Positions 18,450 to 27,667 of a stretch of DNA of 64,000 bases are shown piece by piece. A program made the translations under genes and the position numbers. How positions within the stretch are numbered: the first letter of the stretch is position 1; each line of letters starts with the position of its first letter. The notes beneath the pieces were generated by a model. It saw only the letters and a program-made list of their open reading frames with translations, was not told the origin of the DNA and ran no database searches. The DNA is from Planctomycetaceae bacterium (GTDB lineage Bacteria > Planctomycetota > Phycisphaerae > Sedimentisphaerales > UBA12454): contig JAJFVK010000019.1 of the NCBI GenBank assembly GCA_021371795.1, positions 124,001 through 188,000 of the forward strand. Reading direction: 5' to 3'.

Positions 18450-18476
18450 GGCATGCAAGAGGTCGCAAGTTCGGGA
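18450..18476 (+). repeat. tRNA-Ala 3' fragment, short copy B
   Basis: 27 bp matching the tRNA-Ala anticodon-to-T-arm region with two mismatches, followed by CGGGA as in repeat A. It lies immediately after the zinc-ribbon gene. Probably a relic of another integration end. Confidence 0.6.
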
Positions 18477-18603
18477 TCCTGGAACTGTATAATGTTATAT
18501 GATAACGTAAAATTAGAATAGAACCCCATTGCCGAAATTTGATTAATGTGCCACAATTATACTATTGACGAGCACGAATAGGAGTTTGGGCTACCGATCT
18601 AAT

Positions 18604-18664
18604 ATTTTTTATCTTATCCTCACATCGTCCTTCGGATGAATGTGAAGAGGATAAGATAAAAAAT
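18604..18664. repeat. 61-bp near-perfect palindrome
   Basis: Two perfect 18-bp arms, 18604-18621 (ATTTTTTATCTTATCCTC) and 18647-18664 (its reverse complement). The 25-nt centre itself extends partly (CACAT/ATGTG) to a CCTTCGG tip. A-tract/T-tract flanks suit a bidirectional intrinsic terminator; it could also be a cruciform at the island edge. It separates the TA/att scars from the glycan genes. Confidence 0.8.
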
Positions 18665-18893
18665 GCTCTTTATGTGAAAAAACTTGTTGACCGACTATGG
18701 ATCATAGGATTATACATTATCACCTTAAATATTCTCAATCTTTTTTTCAAGTAAGGATTTAATGGCACTGTAAAAAATATTATAAACCAAAATATAATTT
18801 GCATTCGTAATTTTTTGTGTATTATAGAAATTTAAATATAATGATAACAATGTAGCATAAATTTACTATATTTAGAAATTCGGAGATATAATT

Positions 18894-19808
18894 ATGAATA
18901 AAAGAAGTTTTAATGGCATAATTCCTGCCCTTTATACATGTTTTGAAGATAGTGGCAGTGTTAACTATAAAGAAACTGCAAGGCTTGCCAAATGGTTAGT
19001 TAAAAAGGGGTGCGGAGGATTTTATTTGTGCGGTACAACGGGAAGTGGATTGCTTCTTAGTAAAGAAGAACGGGAAAAAATTCTCGAATCTGTTGCAGAA
19101 TCTGTTAATGGTGATGTGCCAATTATGGTGCATGTAGGTTCAATGGCAACAAAAGATGCAGTAGAATTAGCGAAACATGCTGCGGGAATAAAAGGAGTAT
19201 GTGGTATTAGTTCGCTGCCTCCGCAATATTATCCAGTCGGCTTTGATGATGAAATAGCAAATCTTTCTATTATTGCCGAAGCTACGGATATTCCATTTTA
19301 TCCCTATTTATTTGAGTCAACAGTCAACAAATATGGAGTGGATAATTTAATCAATGGTTTTGCAAAAATACCAAATATGGCAGGAATAAAAGCTTTTGTT
19401 GCGGATTTGTCTATACATCAGGCAATAGTTAACAATGGTCCCGCACATTGGCAATTATTTCATGGGTTTGATCAATGCCTTTTACAGGCATTATCGATTC
19501 CTCAGATAACAGCCGTAATAGGTTCAACATATAATGTAGTACCTGAAATTGTTATTGAAATTTTCAATGCAATTAAAAACAATGATTATAAAAAAGGCAG
19601 TGCGCTAAGTTGTGAATTTCGCAAGTATTGGCTCTCTATACAAGGCTACTCATTTCTTGGCTTTGGCAGCTACTTTCTCAAAAAACGTGGTTTCAGAATG
19701 GGCCAGCCTAGGCTTCCACTTCGATGGCCTGATAATGATGAGATCATTGTGGTTGAAAACCGCATGCAAAAGTCTGGTTTTAATTTGGAAAACGGCGGCA
19801 TAATGTAA
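18894..19808 (+). CDS. DapA/NanA-family aldolase (N-acetylneuraminate lyase-like)
   Basis: 304 aa class I aldolase of the dihydrodipicolinate synthase/N-acetylneuraminate lyase superfamily. GCGGFYLCGTTGSGLLLSKEER matches the G-T-T/G-E-...-L block, YPYLFESTV holds the catalytic Tyr region, and Lys in MAGIKAF is the Schiff-base lysine. The pyruvate-carboxylate-binding GTTGS and GxxG...E..L.S..ER blocks favour NanA over DapA, but other 2-keto-3-deoxy sugar aldolases remain possible. With the AGE epimerase at 32662 it could convert sialic acid to ManNAc and onward. First gene of the island, next to a LacI regulator. Confidence 0.75.
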   Translation: MNKRSFNGIIPALYTCFEDSGSVNYKETARLAKWLVKKGCGGFYLCGTTGSGLLLSKEEREKILESVAESVNGDVPIMVHVGSMATKDAVELAKHAAGIKGVCGISSLPPQYYPVGFDDEIANLSIIAEATDIPFYPYLFESTVNKYGVDNLINGFAKIPNMAGIKAFVADLSIHQAIVNNGPAHWQLFHGFDQCLLQALSIPQITAVIGSTYNVVPEIVIEIFNAIKNNDYKKGSALSCEFRKYWLSIQGYSFLGFGSYFLKKRGFRMGQPRLPLRWPDNDEIIVVENRMQKSGFNLENGGIM

Positions 19809-19922
19809 AAATAAGTTATTTTTATAAGTCTATGCATTTTAATGTTTTATATTAGCAAAATAAGCATTTTTTAGAGGTTTTTTTTAATGTATTTAAATTT
19901 TTTGGTTGACAATTTATATGGA

Positions 19923-19940
19923 CATGATAACCTTATCATG
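19923..19940. promoter_or_regulatory. Palindromic operator-like site upstream of the LacI gene
   Basis: CATGATAA-CC-TTATCATG: 8-bp arms around 2 nt, 26 bp before the LacI-type start codon. The size and symmetry suit a LacI-family operator, likely autoregulatory. A related half-site ATGATAAC occurs at 18841, before the lyase gene. Confidence 0.5.
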
Positions 19941-19966
19941 AAAACGATATCATAGAAACTAAAAAT

Positions 19967-21016
19967 ATGCAAATTGATGAACTAAAAACAACGTTGAAGA
20001 AAAAGAAACCGAGCCTTATTAATGTTGCGGAATTGGCAAAAGTAAGTCCGGTAACTGTGGCACGTACTTTCGCAGGTTCAGCACCGGTTGCTGAGAAGAC
20101 ACGGCAGAGTGTTGAAGCTGCGGCGAGAGAATTAGGTTACAAGCCGAATTTACTTGCCAGAGGATTACGCGGAGGCAGGACTCAAACGATAGGGGTTTTA
20201 TGGTCTTTGGGCGGCCCCCCGGCTGCGGTTCAAATGACAAGAAATCTTACCATTCGAGTGCAAAGGCGAGGATATGTTCCTTCGGTAATGGATAATATTT
20301 TTGATGATGTTGAAATTGCCAAGACCCTTGAAGATTACAGTCATCGCGGCATAGATGGCATTGTGGTTGAATGGGGACCTCCTGTTCCAAAAGATAAAAA
20401 TATATTTTCCCTTCTCAAGAGATTCCGAGCGGCAGTAGTTGTTACGCCAAGTTATCAGGGGTTGGGAGTTGACGAAGTTGTTCAAGACAGGCTTGGAGCG
20501 ATTTCCGCAGTTGCTGAACACTTTGCGGCGACAGGACGCAACTATCCGGCAATCATAATGCCATTGACTTCAGCGAAAGAAAAAGTAGGTGCTTTTGTGC
20601 AGACTCTGGAGAAAAAGGGAATTCCATTATCGAAGATAGCATTTGTAGATTGTCCATGGGGACCAAGCCAGGTGTTTACTCAAACCTATTATGATGTTCT
20701 GGAAGGAAGATTTCCGAAAGGCCATACTAAATTGCCAGATTGTCTATTTTGTGGTGCTGATGAAGGTGCAATCGCCGCTGTCGCATGGGCAAAAAATCGC
20801 GGCTTGCGTGTTCCTCAAGATATTGCAATAGTAGGTTTTAACGATAATGATGGCCTTAAATTTATGGACCCTCCGATAGCAAGTATTTCACGACGAAATT
20901 ATGATGTAGCTGATGCTATTGAAGAAATGTTATTCGGCCGTTTGGAAGAACCGCAGTCGCCGGTGCGTACTAAGCAAATTTCAATGGAATTTATTTGGCG
21001 TGAATCTGCTGGTTAG
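19967..21016 (+). CDS. LacI-family transcriptional regulator
   Basis: 349 aa. N-terminal LacI helix-turn-helix with hinge at about 16-65 (LINVAELAKVSPVTVARTFAGSAPVAEKTRQSVEAAARELGYK split here across the domain; note VARTFAG in place of the more usual VSRVLNG). It is followed by a periplasmic-binding-protein-like sensor domain with GIVVEWGP, CLFCGADEGAIAAVAWA and DIAIVGFNDND. It probably controls the neighbouring lyase and secreted-protein genes in response to a sugar ligand. Confidence 0.9.
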   Translation: MQIDELKTTLKKKKPSLINVAELAKVSPVTVARTFAGSAPVAEKTRQSVEAAARELGYKPNLLARGLRGGRTQTIGVLWSLGGPPAAVQMTRNLTIRVQRRGYVPSVMDNIFDDVEIAKTLEDYSHRGIDGIVVEWGPPVPKDKNIFSLLKRFRAAVVVTPSYQGLGVDEVVQDRLGAISAVAEHFAATGRNYPAIIMPLTSAKEKVGAFVQTLEKKGIPLSKIAFVDCPWGPSQVFTQTYYDVLEGRFPKGHTKLPDCLFCGADEGAIAAVAWAKNRGLRVPQDIAIVGFNDNDGLKFMDPPIASISRRNYDVADAIEEMLFGRLEEPQSPVRTKQISMEFIWRESAG

Positions 21017-21148
21017 CTTTTTGCAGATGCAAGCTGTGTAAAAAATATATTGTTGATAAAAGTTAATGGCGAAAGGAGGTTTAAGAAAAAAAACAATTAG
21101 GCGGGAAAAAATATAATTGATATAAATTAGTTTTTTGGAGGAAGTATA

Positions 21149-22159
21149 ATGAAAAAGTATTTAACAGTTTTGTTTGTAGTAGCAGTACTTGGAAGCGGGA
21201 TTGTAAGGGCTGAGTTTATGGACTTTGTTGCAGTTGGCGATGCCGGCAATGTGGCTGACACGCGTTTAGTCAGAGGGGCTTATACCTTTGGTGCGGTAAA
21301 TTATGATTATGGTATTGGCACCTACGAGGTAACTAATGCGCAGTATGCGACATTCCTGAATTCGGTTGCAGCAGATGATATATATGGCCTATATAATGAG
21401 AACATGGGAAGTTCCTCCTACGCTTATAGAGGTGGAATAACCCGAAGCGGTTCGGCAGGGTCATATACATACAGCACGATTTCGGGACGTGAAAATATGC
21501 CCGTAAACTGGGTTAGTTGGGTATCAACGGCAAGATTTGCAAATTGGATGAACAATGGTATGCAGAATGACGCATCTACTACAGAATATGGCGCATATGA
21601 CGATCCTTTCCTCGAACCAGCGACGCATAACGCAAATGCCAAATACTGGATTCCTACTGCGGATGAATTTTATAAGGCTGCATATTATAAAGGCGGCGGC
21701 ACAGACGCAGGTTACTGGATATACCCAACACAAAGCGATTCTACGCCTGTTGGTGGTCCAGATGGAGCGAGTTATCCCGCAACAAACCGAATTAATTATC
21801 AAGCGGACAATTATGATTTCGGTGAAGGTTATGACCAGGGTGATTTAGTTGCTGTTGGTAACTACTCTCTATCATCAAGTGCCTATGGTGCGTTTGATAT
21901 GGGCGGAAATGTATTCGAGTGGAATGAAGGTTATGCACTGGGTGGATATCCGGATACATACAGATGGCGTAATGGCGGCAATTTCCTGCAGAATTCAGCA
22001 AGTGAAGTATCTTATGATTCATTGAGCGTAGCAATTGCAGCGAATGGACAGAGAGTTACAGGATTTAGAATTGCATGCGATCCTACTATGGTTCCAGAAC
22101 CGACAACGATATGTCTTATGAGTGCAGGGCTTATTGGTTTATTAAGAAAACGGAAATAA
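21149..22159 (+). CDS. Secreted SUMF1-fold protein with PEP-CTERM anchor
   Basis: 336 aa, GGAGG before the ATG. Signal peptide (1-21, to VRAEF), a SUMF1/formylglycine-generating-enzyme-like domain (about 22-308: YGIGTYEVTNAQYATFLN, NWVSWVSTARFANWM, YWIPTADEFYKAAYYKG, GAFDMGGNVFEWNEG, GGNFL, TGFRIA), and a C-terminal VPEP-hydrophobic-LLRKRK PEP-CTERM sorting signal. The cysteine pair needed for formylglycine formation is absent, so it is probably a binding or structural domain. Two paralogues follow at 23015 and 25227. Confidence 0.88.
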   Translation: MKKYLTVLFVVAVLGSGIVRAEFMDFVAVGDAGNVADTRLVRGAYTFGAVNYDYGIGTYEVTNAQYATFLNSVAADDIYGLYNENMGSSSYAYRGGITRSGSAGSYTYSTISGRENMPVNWVSWVSTARFANWMNNGMQNDASTTEYGAYDDPFLEPATHNANAKYWIPTADEFYKAAYYKGGGTDAGYWIYPTQSDSTPVGGPDGASYPATNRINYQADNYDFGEGYDQGDLVAVGNYSLSSSAYGAFDMGGNVFEWNEGYALGGYPDTYRWRNGGNFLQNSASEVSYDSLSVAIAANGQRVTGFRIACDPTMVPEPTTICLMSAGLIGLLRKRK

Positions 22160-22173
22160 TGAAAGATTGTTTA

Positions 22174-22194
22174 GGGGCGCAATTTCTGCGCCCC
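22174..22194 (+). terminator. Intrinsic terminator
   Basis: GGGGCGCA-ATTTC-TGCGCCCC, perfect 8-bp stem followed by ATTTTA, 14 bp after the SUMF1/PEP-CTERM stop codon. Confidence 0.75.
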
Positions 22195-22222
22195 ATTTTA
22201 AAGCAGTCTTTAGGAGCTAATT

Positions 22223-22978
22223 GTGAAATACAGAATTTTACAGGTAAAGAGTCATGGCTTGGAAAAAGCCGAGGGAAAACCGTTGGCGGGTTTTACACTG
22301 GTTGAACTTCTGGTTGTTATCTCGATCATCGCCATACTGCTTGCAGTATTGATGCCTGCTTTGAGCAAAGCACGTGAACAGGGGAAAGCAACTGTCTGCA
22401 AATCGAATTTAAAGCAGTTGGGACTGGGGTTTACTTTGTACGCAGAGGCTTATAATGGCGGATTGCCGCAGGCCGACGGCGGCTTCAAGGTTATATATCC
22501 TTATCTTTCAATAGACAAAAATGTGTACAATGCACTTAATGGCGGCAGCAAGTATTTTTGGTGCCCAAGTGTAAAAACAGAATATAATAATGTGTCATAT
22601 GGCCTAAACTGGGTAAATGTTTTTGCGACTAAAACGGATAATGGTCAGAGTTGGGGTAACCCCGCATTGGAAATAAGCCGTAAACTGCCGAGGGTTCCGC
22701 GTACAACCTTTTTGATGGCTGATGCGGGTAGCGGCGATGGCAAGATATGTCCACCTACAAGGTGGATATTTGACTATGATGCAGACAAAGATGGGACAAA
22801 AGATTCCTGTGCAAATCTTGTCAGAGGATACGGGAAGATTGCGATATATAATTTTTTCGTTCCGAGACATAACAAAACGGGCAATGTATTACTTGCTGGA
22901 ATGTCTGTAACGGCAGTACCCATTCGGGATTGGGCTACCAATAAGAACGGTGTATGGGGACGATCGGACAGACCTTAG
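22223..22978 (+). CDS. Prepilin-like (type II secretion/DUF1559-like) protein
   Basis: 251 aa from GTG 22223, supported by AGGAG 6 nt upstream. A 28-residue leader ends in [24 protein letters not shown], the class III prepilin cleavage and membrane segment. The exposed domain has [31 protein letters not shown] and [15 protein letters not shown], typical of the abundant planctomycete/Lentisphaerae H-x-G pseudopilin family. Function unknown beyond surface or secretion-apparatus association. A paralogue is at 44989. Confidence 0.88.
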   Translation: MKYRILQVKSHGLEKAEGKPLAGFTLVELLVVISIIAILLAVLMPALSKAREQGKATVCKSNLKQLGLGFTLYAEAYNGGLPQADGGFKVIYPYLSIDKNVYNALNGGSKYFWCPSVKTEYNNVSYGLNWVNVFATKTDNGQSWGNPALEISRKLPRVPRTTFLMADAGSGDGKICPPTRWIFDYDADKDGTKDSCANLVRGYGKIAIYNFFVPRHNKTGNVLLAGMSVTAVPIRDWATNKNGVWGRSDRP

Positions 22979-23014
22979 TTGCGAGTTTTTTCAAATTTTT
23001 AAATAGGAGTTTTT

Positions 23015-25174
23015 ATGTATAAAATAATAACGATTTGTTTTTTGGGGTTAATTCTTGGGAGTTTGAGTTACGGTGCAACTGCAAAAAAAGTGATTCAAAT
23101 GGGATATGATGACCCAAATACCGCTTTATTTATAACGAATATAAATGAAATGAAGAGTCAGCCGTTTGATGGAACTGGTTTTTTTGCTGAACCATTGAAC
23201 CCAACGACAAGGAATCAATTCAGTTGGCAGTGCTGGGGAACGACGATGTTTAGCCGTTCTGATTTGCAGCATTGCATCGACGAACTTAATGCAGTCAGCG
23301 ATTATGGTAATTTTACGGAAAACTTCTTAAGAGTTACTGTCGCGGCAGATAAGGATGTTACATGGTTTGTAGACTGGTTCGATGATTTCAATTCCATCAA
23401 AGCCAATATGGCAACCGCAACGTGGATGATAAAGCAGGGTGGCGCTAAGGGTATGTTTTTCGATATCGAATCTTATTCCGGCCAGCTCTGGCAATATTCA
23501 GAACAAAAATATAAAACTACAAAAACTTTTGCGCAATACCAGGCACAGGTCAAGCAGCGCGGCCGTGAAGTAATGCAGGCAATGCAGGCTGAAGACCCAA
23601 ATGTACTCATTTTCTTAGCAGCCGCTTATAGTTATGTTTGGGGTCCGAGCCAAATAAACGGTAATATATCAGAACTGCCCAACGTTCAATATGGTTTGCT
23701 TCCTGCATTCCTCGATGGTATGCTTGAAGTAGCCGGTACGGGCGTGAGATTTGTCGATGGTTATGAAGGCTCTTATAAATTTAAAACTCTGACAGAATTC
23801 CAAAACGCAAGAACTGCATTTACAACAGACTGTCTGCCGATTGTTGCTGATGATGCTAAATATGTGCAGAAGTATACATTAGGTTTTGGTTTGTGGATGG
23901 ATGTCGATCATAGGATTGGGGGCTGGTATACAAGTCCTACCCAGCAGTATTTAAATTATTTCAATCCTGATGAATTTGAATCTGCTTTGAAATATGCGTT
24001 GAGTGTTGCTGATGAATATGTCTGGGTTTATTCAGAGACACTTTTCTGGTGGAATGTTCATGGTGGTAACAGGAATATACCATACACTTATCACGCAGCA
24101 GTTCGATTTGGCCGGTCGAATGAGTTTATGGAGTTTGTACCTGTCGAAGATATTGGCAATTCAGTGGATTCACGGCCTGTAACATTTATAGGACAAACAT
24201 TCTTTTTTGGAAATGTGCCATATAAATATCAAATTGGAAAATATGAGGTGACTAACGCACAATATTGTGCTTTTTTAAACGCGGTTGCTGCAAGTGATCC
24301 TCATGAATTATATTATTATGATCCTTTATTTGAAATGAATCCCAACGGAGATTCGAGTTATCCCAACAGAGGCGGTATCGAGCGCAGCGGTTCTGATGGC
24401 AGTTATACCTATAGTACAATTCCAGGCAGGGCACATCTGCCAGTTAACTGGGTAAGCTGGCGTTCGGCTGCGAGATTTGCCAACTGGATGCACAATGGAA
24501 GGCTCAATGATGCCAGCACCACCGAATATGGGGCTTATGATGCAAGTACTTTCAATGAAGTAAATCCTAATCCCAACGGTTGGGGCAAAACTGATCAGTT
24601 GACACATTTTCCAAATGCCAAGTATTGGATACCTAAAACGAATGAATGGTATAAGGCGGCATTTTATAAAAGCGGCGGCACCAATGCCGGCTACTGGACA
24701 TATCCAACACAGAGCGACACTGCTCCTGCACCGGGACCATTTGACATTGATTTTAATCGTGCAAATCATACGGCTGACAATTTCGATTTTGGTGAAGGTG
24801 TGGACCATGGCGATATGGTTTCAGTGGGTTTTTACACTGCTTCACCAGGCGCTTATGGAACATTTGATATGGGTGGAAATGTTTTTGAACTAATGGAGGA
24901 ATGGGCTCCTGCGGGTTATGAAAACAATTTGCGCAGAAGGCATGGAGGCGCATGGTGTCATGATTATTCATATTTGATGTATAATACTTTGAGTTATGAT
25001 TATTGGGGACCGTATTTGGATACAGGATTCAGGCTGGCATTCAGCGGCCCGCAATGTGTAGAGCCAATTGTAGGCGATATATATCCTGACTGTAAGATTG
25101 ATTTTATGGACATGGCAAAGATGGTTGAAAGTTGGCTCGAATGCAGTCGAGTTCCGCAAAGCGAATGTTATTAA
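23015..25174 (+). CDS. Secreted protein: putative glycosidase-like domain + SUMF1 fold + dockerin
   Basis: 719 aa, signal peptide 1-22. Residues ~24-365 form a domain homologous to the whole protein at 29414-30595: shared features include WFVDWFDDF/NIDWFDSFD, GAKGMFFDIESYSGQLWQY/GIKGVFFDPEEYETPLWNY, Y..QVKQRG.EVMQA, YGLLPAFLDGM, and DEYVWVYSE. I do not recognise its family; the layout suggests a TIM-barrel hydrolase. Then a SUMF1-fold domain (~370-655) and a C-terminal dockerin type I-like repeat (DIYPDCKIDFMDMAKMVESW). Part of a run of secreted genes after the LacI regulator. Confidence 0.8.
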   Translation: MYKIITICFLGLILGSLSYGATAKKVIQMGYDDPNTALFITNINEMKSQPFDGTGFFAEPLNPTTRNQFSWQCWGTTMFSRSDLQHCIDELNAVSDYGNFTENFLRVTVAADKDVTWFVDWFDDFNSIKANMATATWMIKQGGAKGMFFDIESYSGQLWQYSEQKYKTTKTFAQYQAQVKQRGREVMQAMQAEDPNVLIFLAAAYSYVWGPSQINGNISELPNVQYGLLPAFLDGMLEVAGTGVRFVDGYEGSYKFKTLTEFQNARTAFTTDCLPIVADDAKYVQKYTLGFGLWMDVDHRIGGWYTSPTQQYLNYFNPDEFESALKYALSVADEYVWVYSETLFWWNVHGGNRNIPYTYHAAVRFGRSNEFMEFVPVEDIGNSVDSRPVTFIGQTFFFGNVPYKYQIGKYEVTNAQYCAFLNAVAASDPHELYYYDPLFEMNPNGDSSYPNRGGIERSGSDGSYTYSTIPGRAHLPVNWVSWRSAARFANWMHNGRLNDASTTEYGAYDASTFNEVNPNPNGWGKTDQLTHFPNAKYWIPKTNEWYKAAFYKSGGTNAGYWTYPTQSDTAPAPGPFDIDFNRANHTADNFDFGEGVDHGDMVSVGFYTASPGAYGTFDMGGNVFELMEEWAPAGYENNLRRRHGGAWCHDYSYLMYNTLSYDYWGPYLDTGFRLAFSGPQCVEPIVGDIYPDCKIDFMDMAKMVESWLECSRVPQSECY

Positions 25175-25226
25175 TAACACTGAAATAAAGGTAGTCGATA
25201 TATAAACAGATATAATAGGAGTAACA

Positions 25227-26294
25227 ATGAAAAAGCAATTAATAGCTTTATGTTCTGTATCTTTTATCGCATTGTTTTGTGCTGGAAGTTTAAAAGCTGA
25301 TTTCATGGATTTTGTTGTAGTTGGAGATCCATGCAATGCATCGGATACACGTTTAGTTCGTAATACACTGTGGGGCAATGTAAACTATTTGTACAAAATT
25401 GGAAAATACGAAGTTACAAATAATCAGTACGTAGCCTTTTTGTGTGCGGTTGCTTCAAAAGACGATCCTCATAGCTTATATAATACAAATATGGCCAATC
25501 CCGTATATCCAACCAGAGGAGGAATAGTTAGAGGCGGTTCTCCAGGAGCATATATATACGGACTTAATGGCGGATATGGTGATAAACCAGTTAACTGGGT
25601 CAGTTGGCGTTCAGCAGCGAGATTTGCCAATTGGATGCATAATGGAATGCTAAACGACTCAAATACCACTGAATATGGCGTTTATTCGAATATTGATTCA
25701 GAACCGACGACTGTAACTCATAATGCAGACGCAAAATTCTGGATTACAACAGCAAATGAATGGTATAAAGCGGCATTTTACAAAGGCGGCGCCAACGCAG
25801 GCTATTGGACATACACAACCCAAAGTAATTCAGCGCCTGTCGGCGGACCGTTACCTACAGACCCTGATAACAAAAAAGTTAATTATCAAGCTAACGGTTT
25901 TGATTGGGGAGACGGTGTAGGTTATGGCAAGACGACATTTGTTGGAACATATTACGAATCACCAGGGCCGTATGGTACTTTTGACCAGGGCGGCAATCTC
26001 TATGAATGGAATGAAGGCAGAGTTCCAACTTTTCCTGCAACCTATCGTATACGAAATGGCGGTTCTTTTCTTAAAGATGCTGCAAGTGATGTTTCGTATG
26101 CCTCAATGCATTATGCGATTGCAACAGCCACAAACAATGAGACTGGTTTTAGACTCTCGACCATTTTTACTGGTTGCTTGACAGCATTCCCAGGTGATCT
26201 GAATGGCGATTGCAAAGTTGACTTTACGGATTTTGCGTTGTTAGCATCTCATTGGGCCGAGTGCAATTTGGACCCTGCAGAAGCATGCAATTAA
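25227..26294 (+). CDS. Secreted SUMF1-fold protein with dockerin-like C-terminus
   Basis: 355 aa. Signal peptide 1-24, SUMF1-type domain (YKIGKYEVTNNQYVAFLCAV, NWVSWRSAARFANWMHNG, FWITTANEWYKAAFYKG, GTFDQGGNLYEWNEG, IRNGGSF, TGFRLS), then a C-terminal calcium-loop pair GDLNGDCKVDFTDFALLASHW typical of type I dockerins. Closely related to 21149 and to the centre of 23015, so the three arose by local duplication with different C-terminal anchors. No catalytic Cys pair. Confidence 0.85.
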   Translation: MKKQLIALCSVSFIALFCAGSLKADFMDFVVVGDPCNASDTRLVRNTLWGNVNYLYKIGKYEVTNNQYVAFLCAVASKDDPHSLYNTNMANPVYPTRGGIVRGGSPGAYIYGLNGGYGDKPVNWVSWRSAARFANWMHNGMLNDSNTTEYGVYSNIDSEPTTVTHNADAKFWITTANEWYKAAFYKGGANAGYWTYTTQSNSAPVGGPLPTDPDNKKVNYQANGFDWGDGVGYGKTTFVGTYYESPGPYGTFDQGGNLYEWNEGRVPTFPATYRIRNGGSFLKDAASDVSYASMHYAIATATNNETGFRLSTIFTGCLTAFPGDLNGDCKVDFTDFALLASHWAECNLDPAEACN

Positions 26295-26411
26295 TCTGAT
26301 GCAATAAGTTCACGTGTGTTGCAGGCCATAAGGAAATGGCTGACGGTTGAAAATCTTTGATTTCTATGTACAATCCCTATAAAACTATTTAAGGGATTTT
26401 GGGAGCTAAAA

Positions 26412-27662
26412 ATGTCTTTAGTGAAGGTTGTTCTCCTTGGTGCAGGCAGCAGGGGTAATGTCTATTCCAACTATATACAGCAGCATTCCGGCGATGTAGA
26501 ACTTGTCGGTCTTGCAGAGCCAAGAGAATATTATAGAAATCAATTTGCCCAAAAGCATAAAATTCCTAAAGAAAATGTATTCGAAGATTGGCAGGGGCTG
26601 GCGTCAAAAGATAAATTCGCGGATGCCGTCATTATAGCTTTGCAGGATTCGATACATGTTGAGCCGGCAGTTGCGTTTGCCAAAAAAGGCTATCATATTC
26701 TGCTTGAAAAACCGATGGCGACTACAGAGCAGGGATGCAGGCAAATTGTTGATGCCGTTAAGAAAGCAAATATCATTTTTGGTGTGTGTCATGTATTGAG
26801 ATATACGCCTTATAGTCAGAAACTTAAAAATATTCTTGATAGCGGCAGAATCGGCGAAATAGTAAGTATTCAGCATCTTGAGCCGGTGGGTTATTGGCAT
26901 CAGGCGCATTCTTTTGTGCGCGGAAACTGGCGTAATGAATCGCAGTCAACGTTTATGCTCATGGCCAAATCATGCCACGACCTTGACTGGATAAGATTTA
27001 TGTCGGGTTCGAAGTGCGTAAAAGTTTCTTCTTTCGGCAATCTCAAGTATTTTACAAAAGCAAATAAACCGAAAGGCGCTTCGGACCGCTGTCTGGATTG
27101 CATACATGAACCAAATTGTCCGTATTCGGCCAAGAAAATCTACATGAGCTTCGCGAACAAAGGGCATTTCTGCTGGCCGGTGGATACAATAACAAATGAT
27201 TTAACCGTAGAAGGCGTGCTCAACGCCATCAAAACCGGTCCTTACGGCAGATGTGTTTATTCATGCGATAATGATGTGGTTGACCATCAGGTAGTAAATA
27301 TGCTTTTTGAAGACGGGAAAACAGCGACATTTACAATGACCGCTTTTACCGAATTGACCAACAGAAGAACCAGAATCTTTGGAACAAAAGGCGCGATTGA
27401 TGGTGACGGGACGAAAATTAAAATATACGATTTTCTCACCGACAAAAAAGAAGAAATAGATACAACGCCGGCAGACAGTTCGATTTATGTCGGACATGGC
27501 GGCGGCGATGAAGGCCTGATGAATAATTTCATATCCGCACTTGCCGGAAACGACCGCAGTAAAATATTGACCGGACCTGATGAAACACTTGAGTCGCATT
27601 TGATGGTTTTTGCGGCCGAAAGATCCCGGCGAAATGGAAATATAGTTTCAGTGGAAAATTGA
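26412..27662 (+). CDS. Gfo/Idh/MocA-family oxidoreductase with cysteine insert
   Basis: 416 aa. N-terminal Rossmann fold (VVLLGAGSRGNVYSNYI), EKP motif (HILLEKPMATTEQGC) and C-terminal alpha/beta domain with KSCHDLDWIRF holding the H-D motif. An insert near residues 215-240 has C-LDCIHEPNC-PYSAKKIY, a four-Cys-type cluster seen in a subset of these proteins. Family members oxidise or reduce sugars with NAD(P), sometimes as NAD-dependent glycosidases. Starts the catabolic part of the cluster and ends directly before the FAD enzyme. Confidence 0.88.
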   Translation: MSLVKVVLLGAGSRGNVYSNYIQQHSGDVELVGLAEPREYYRNQFAQKHKIPKENVFEDWQGLASKDKFADAVIIALQDSIHVEPAVAFAKKGYHILLEKPMATTEQGCRQIVDAVKKANIIFGVCHVLRYTPYSQKLKNILDSGRIGEIVSIQHLEPVGYWHQAHSFVRGNWRNESQSTFMLMAKSCHDLDWIRFMSGSKCVKVSSFGNLKYFTKANKPKGASDRCLDCIHEPNCPYSAKKIYMSFANKGHFCWPVDTITNDLTVEGVLNAIKTGPYGRCVYSCDNDVVDHQVVNMLFEDGKTATFTMTAFTELTNRRTRIFGTKGAIDGDGTKIKIYDFLTDKKEEIDTTPADSSIYVGHGGGDEGLMNNFISALAGNDRSKILTGPDETLESHLMVFAAERSRRNGNIVSVEN

Positions 27663-27667
27663 AGAAT

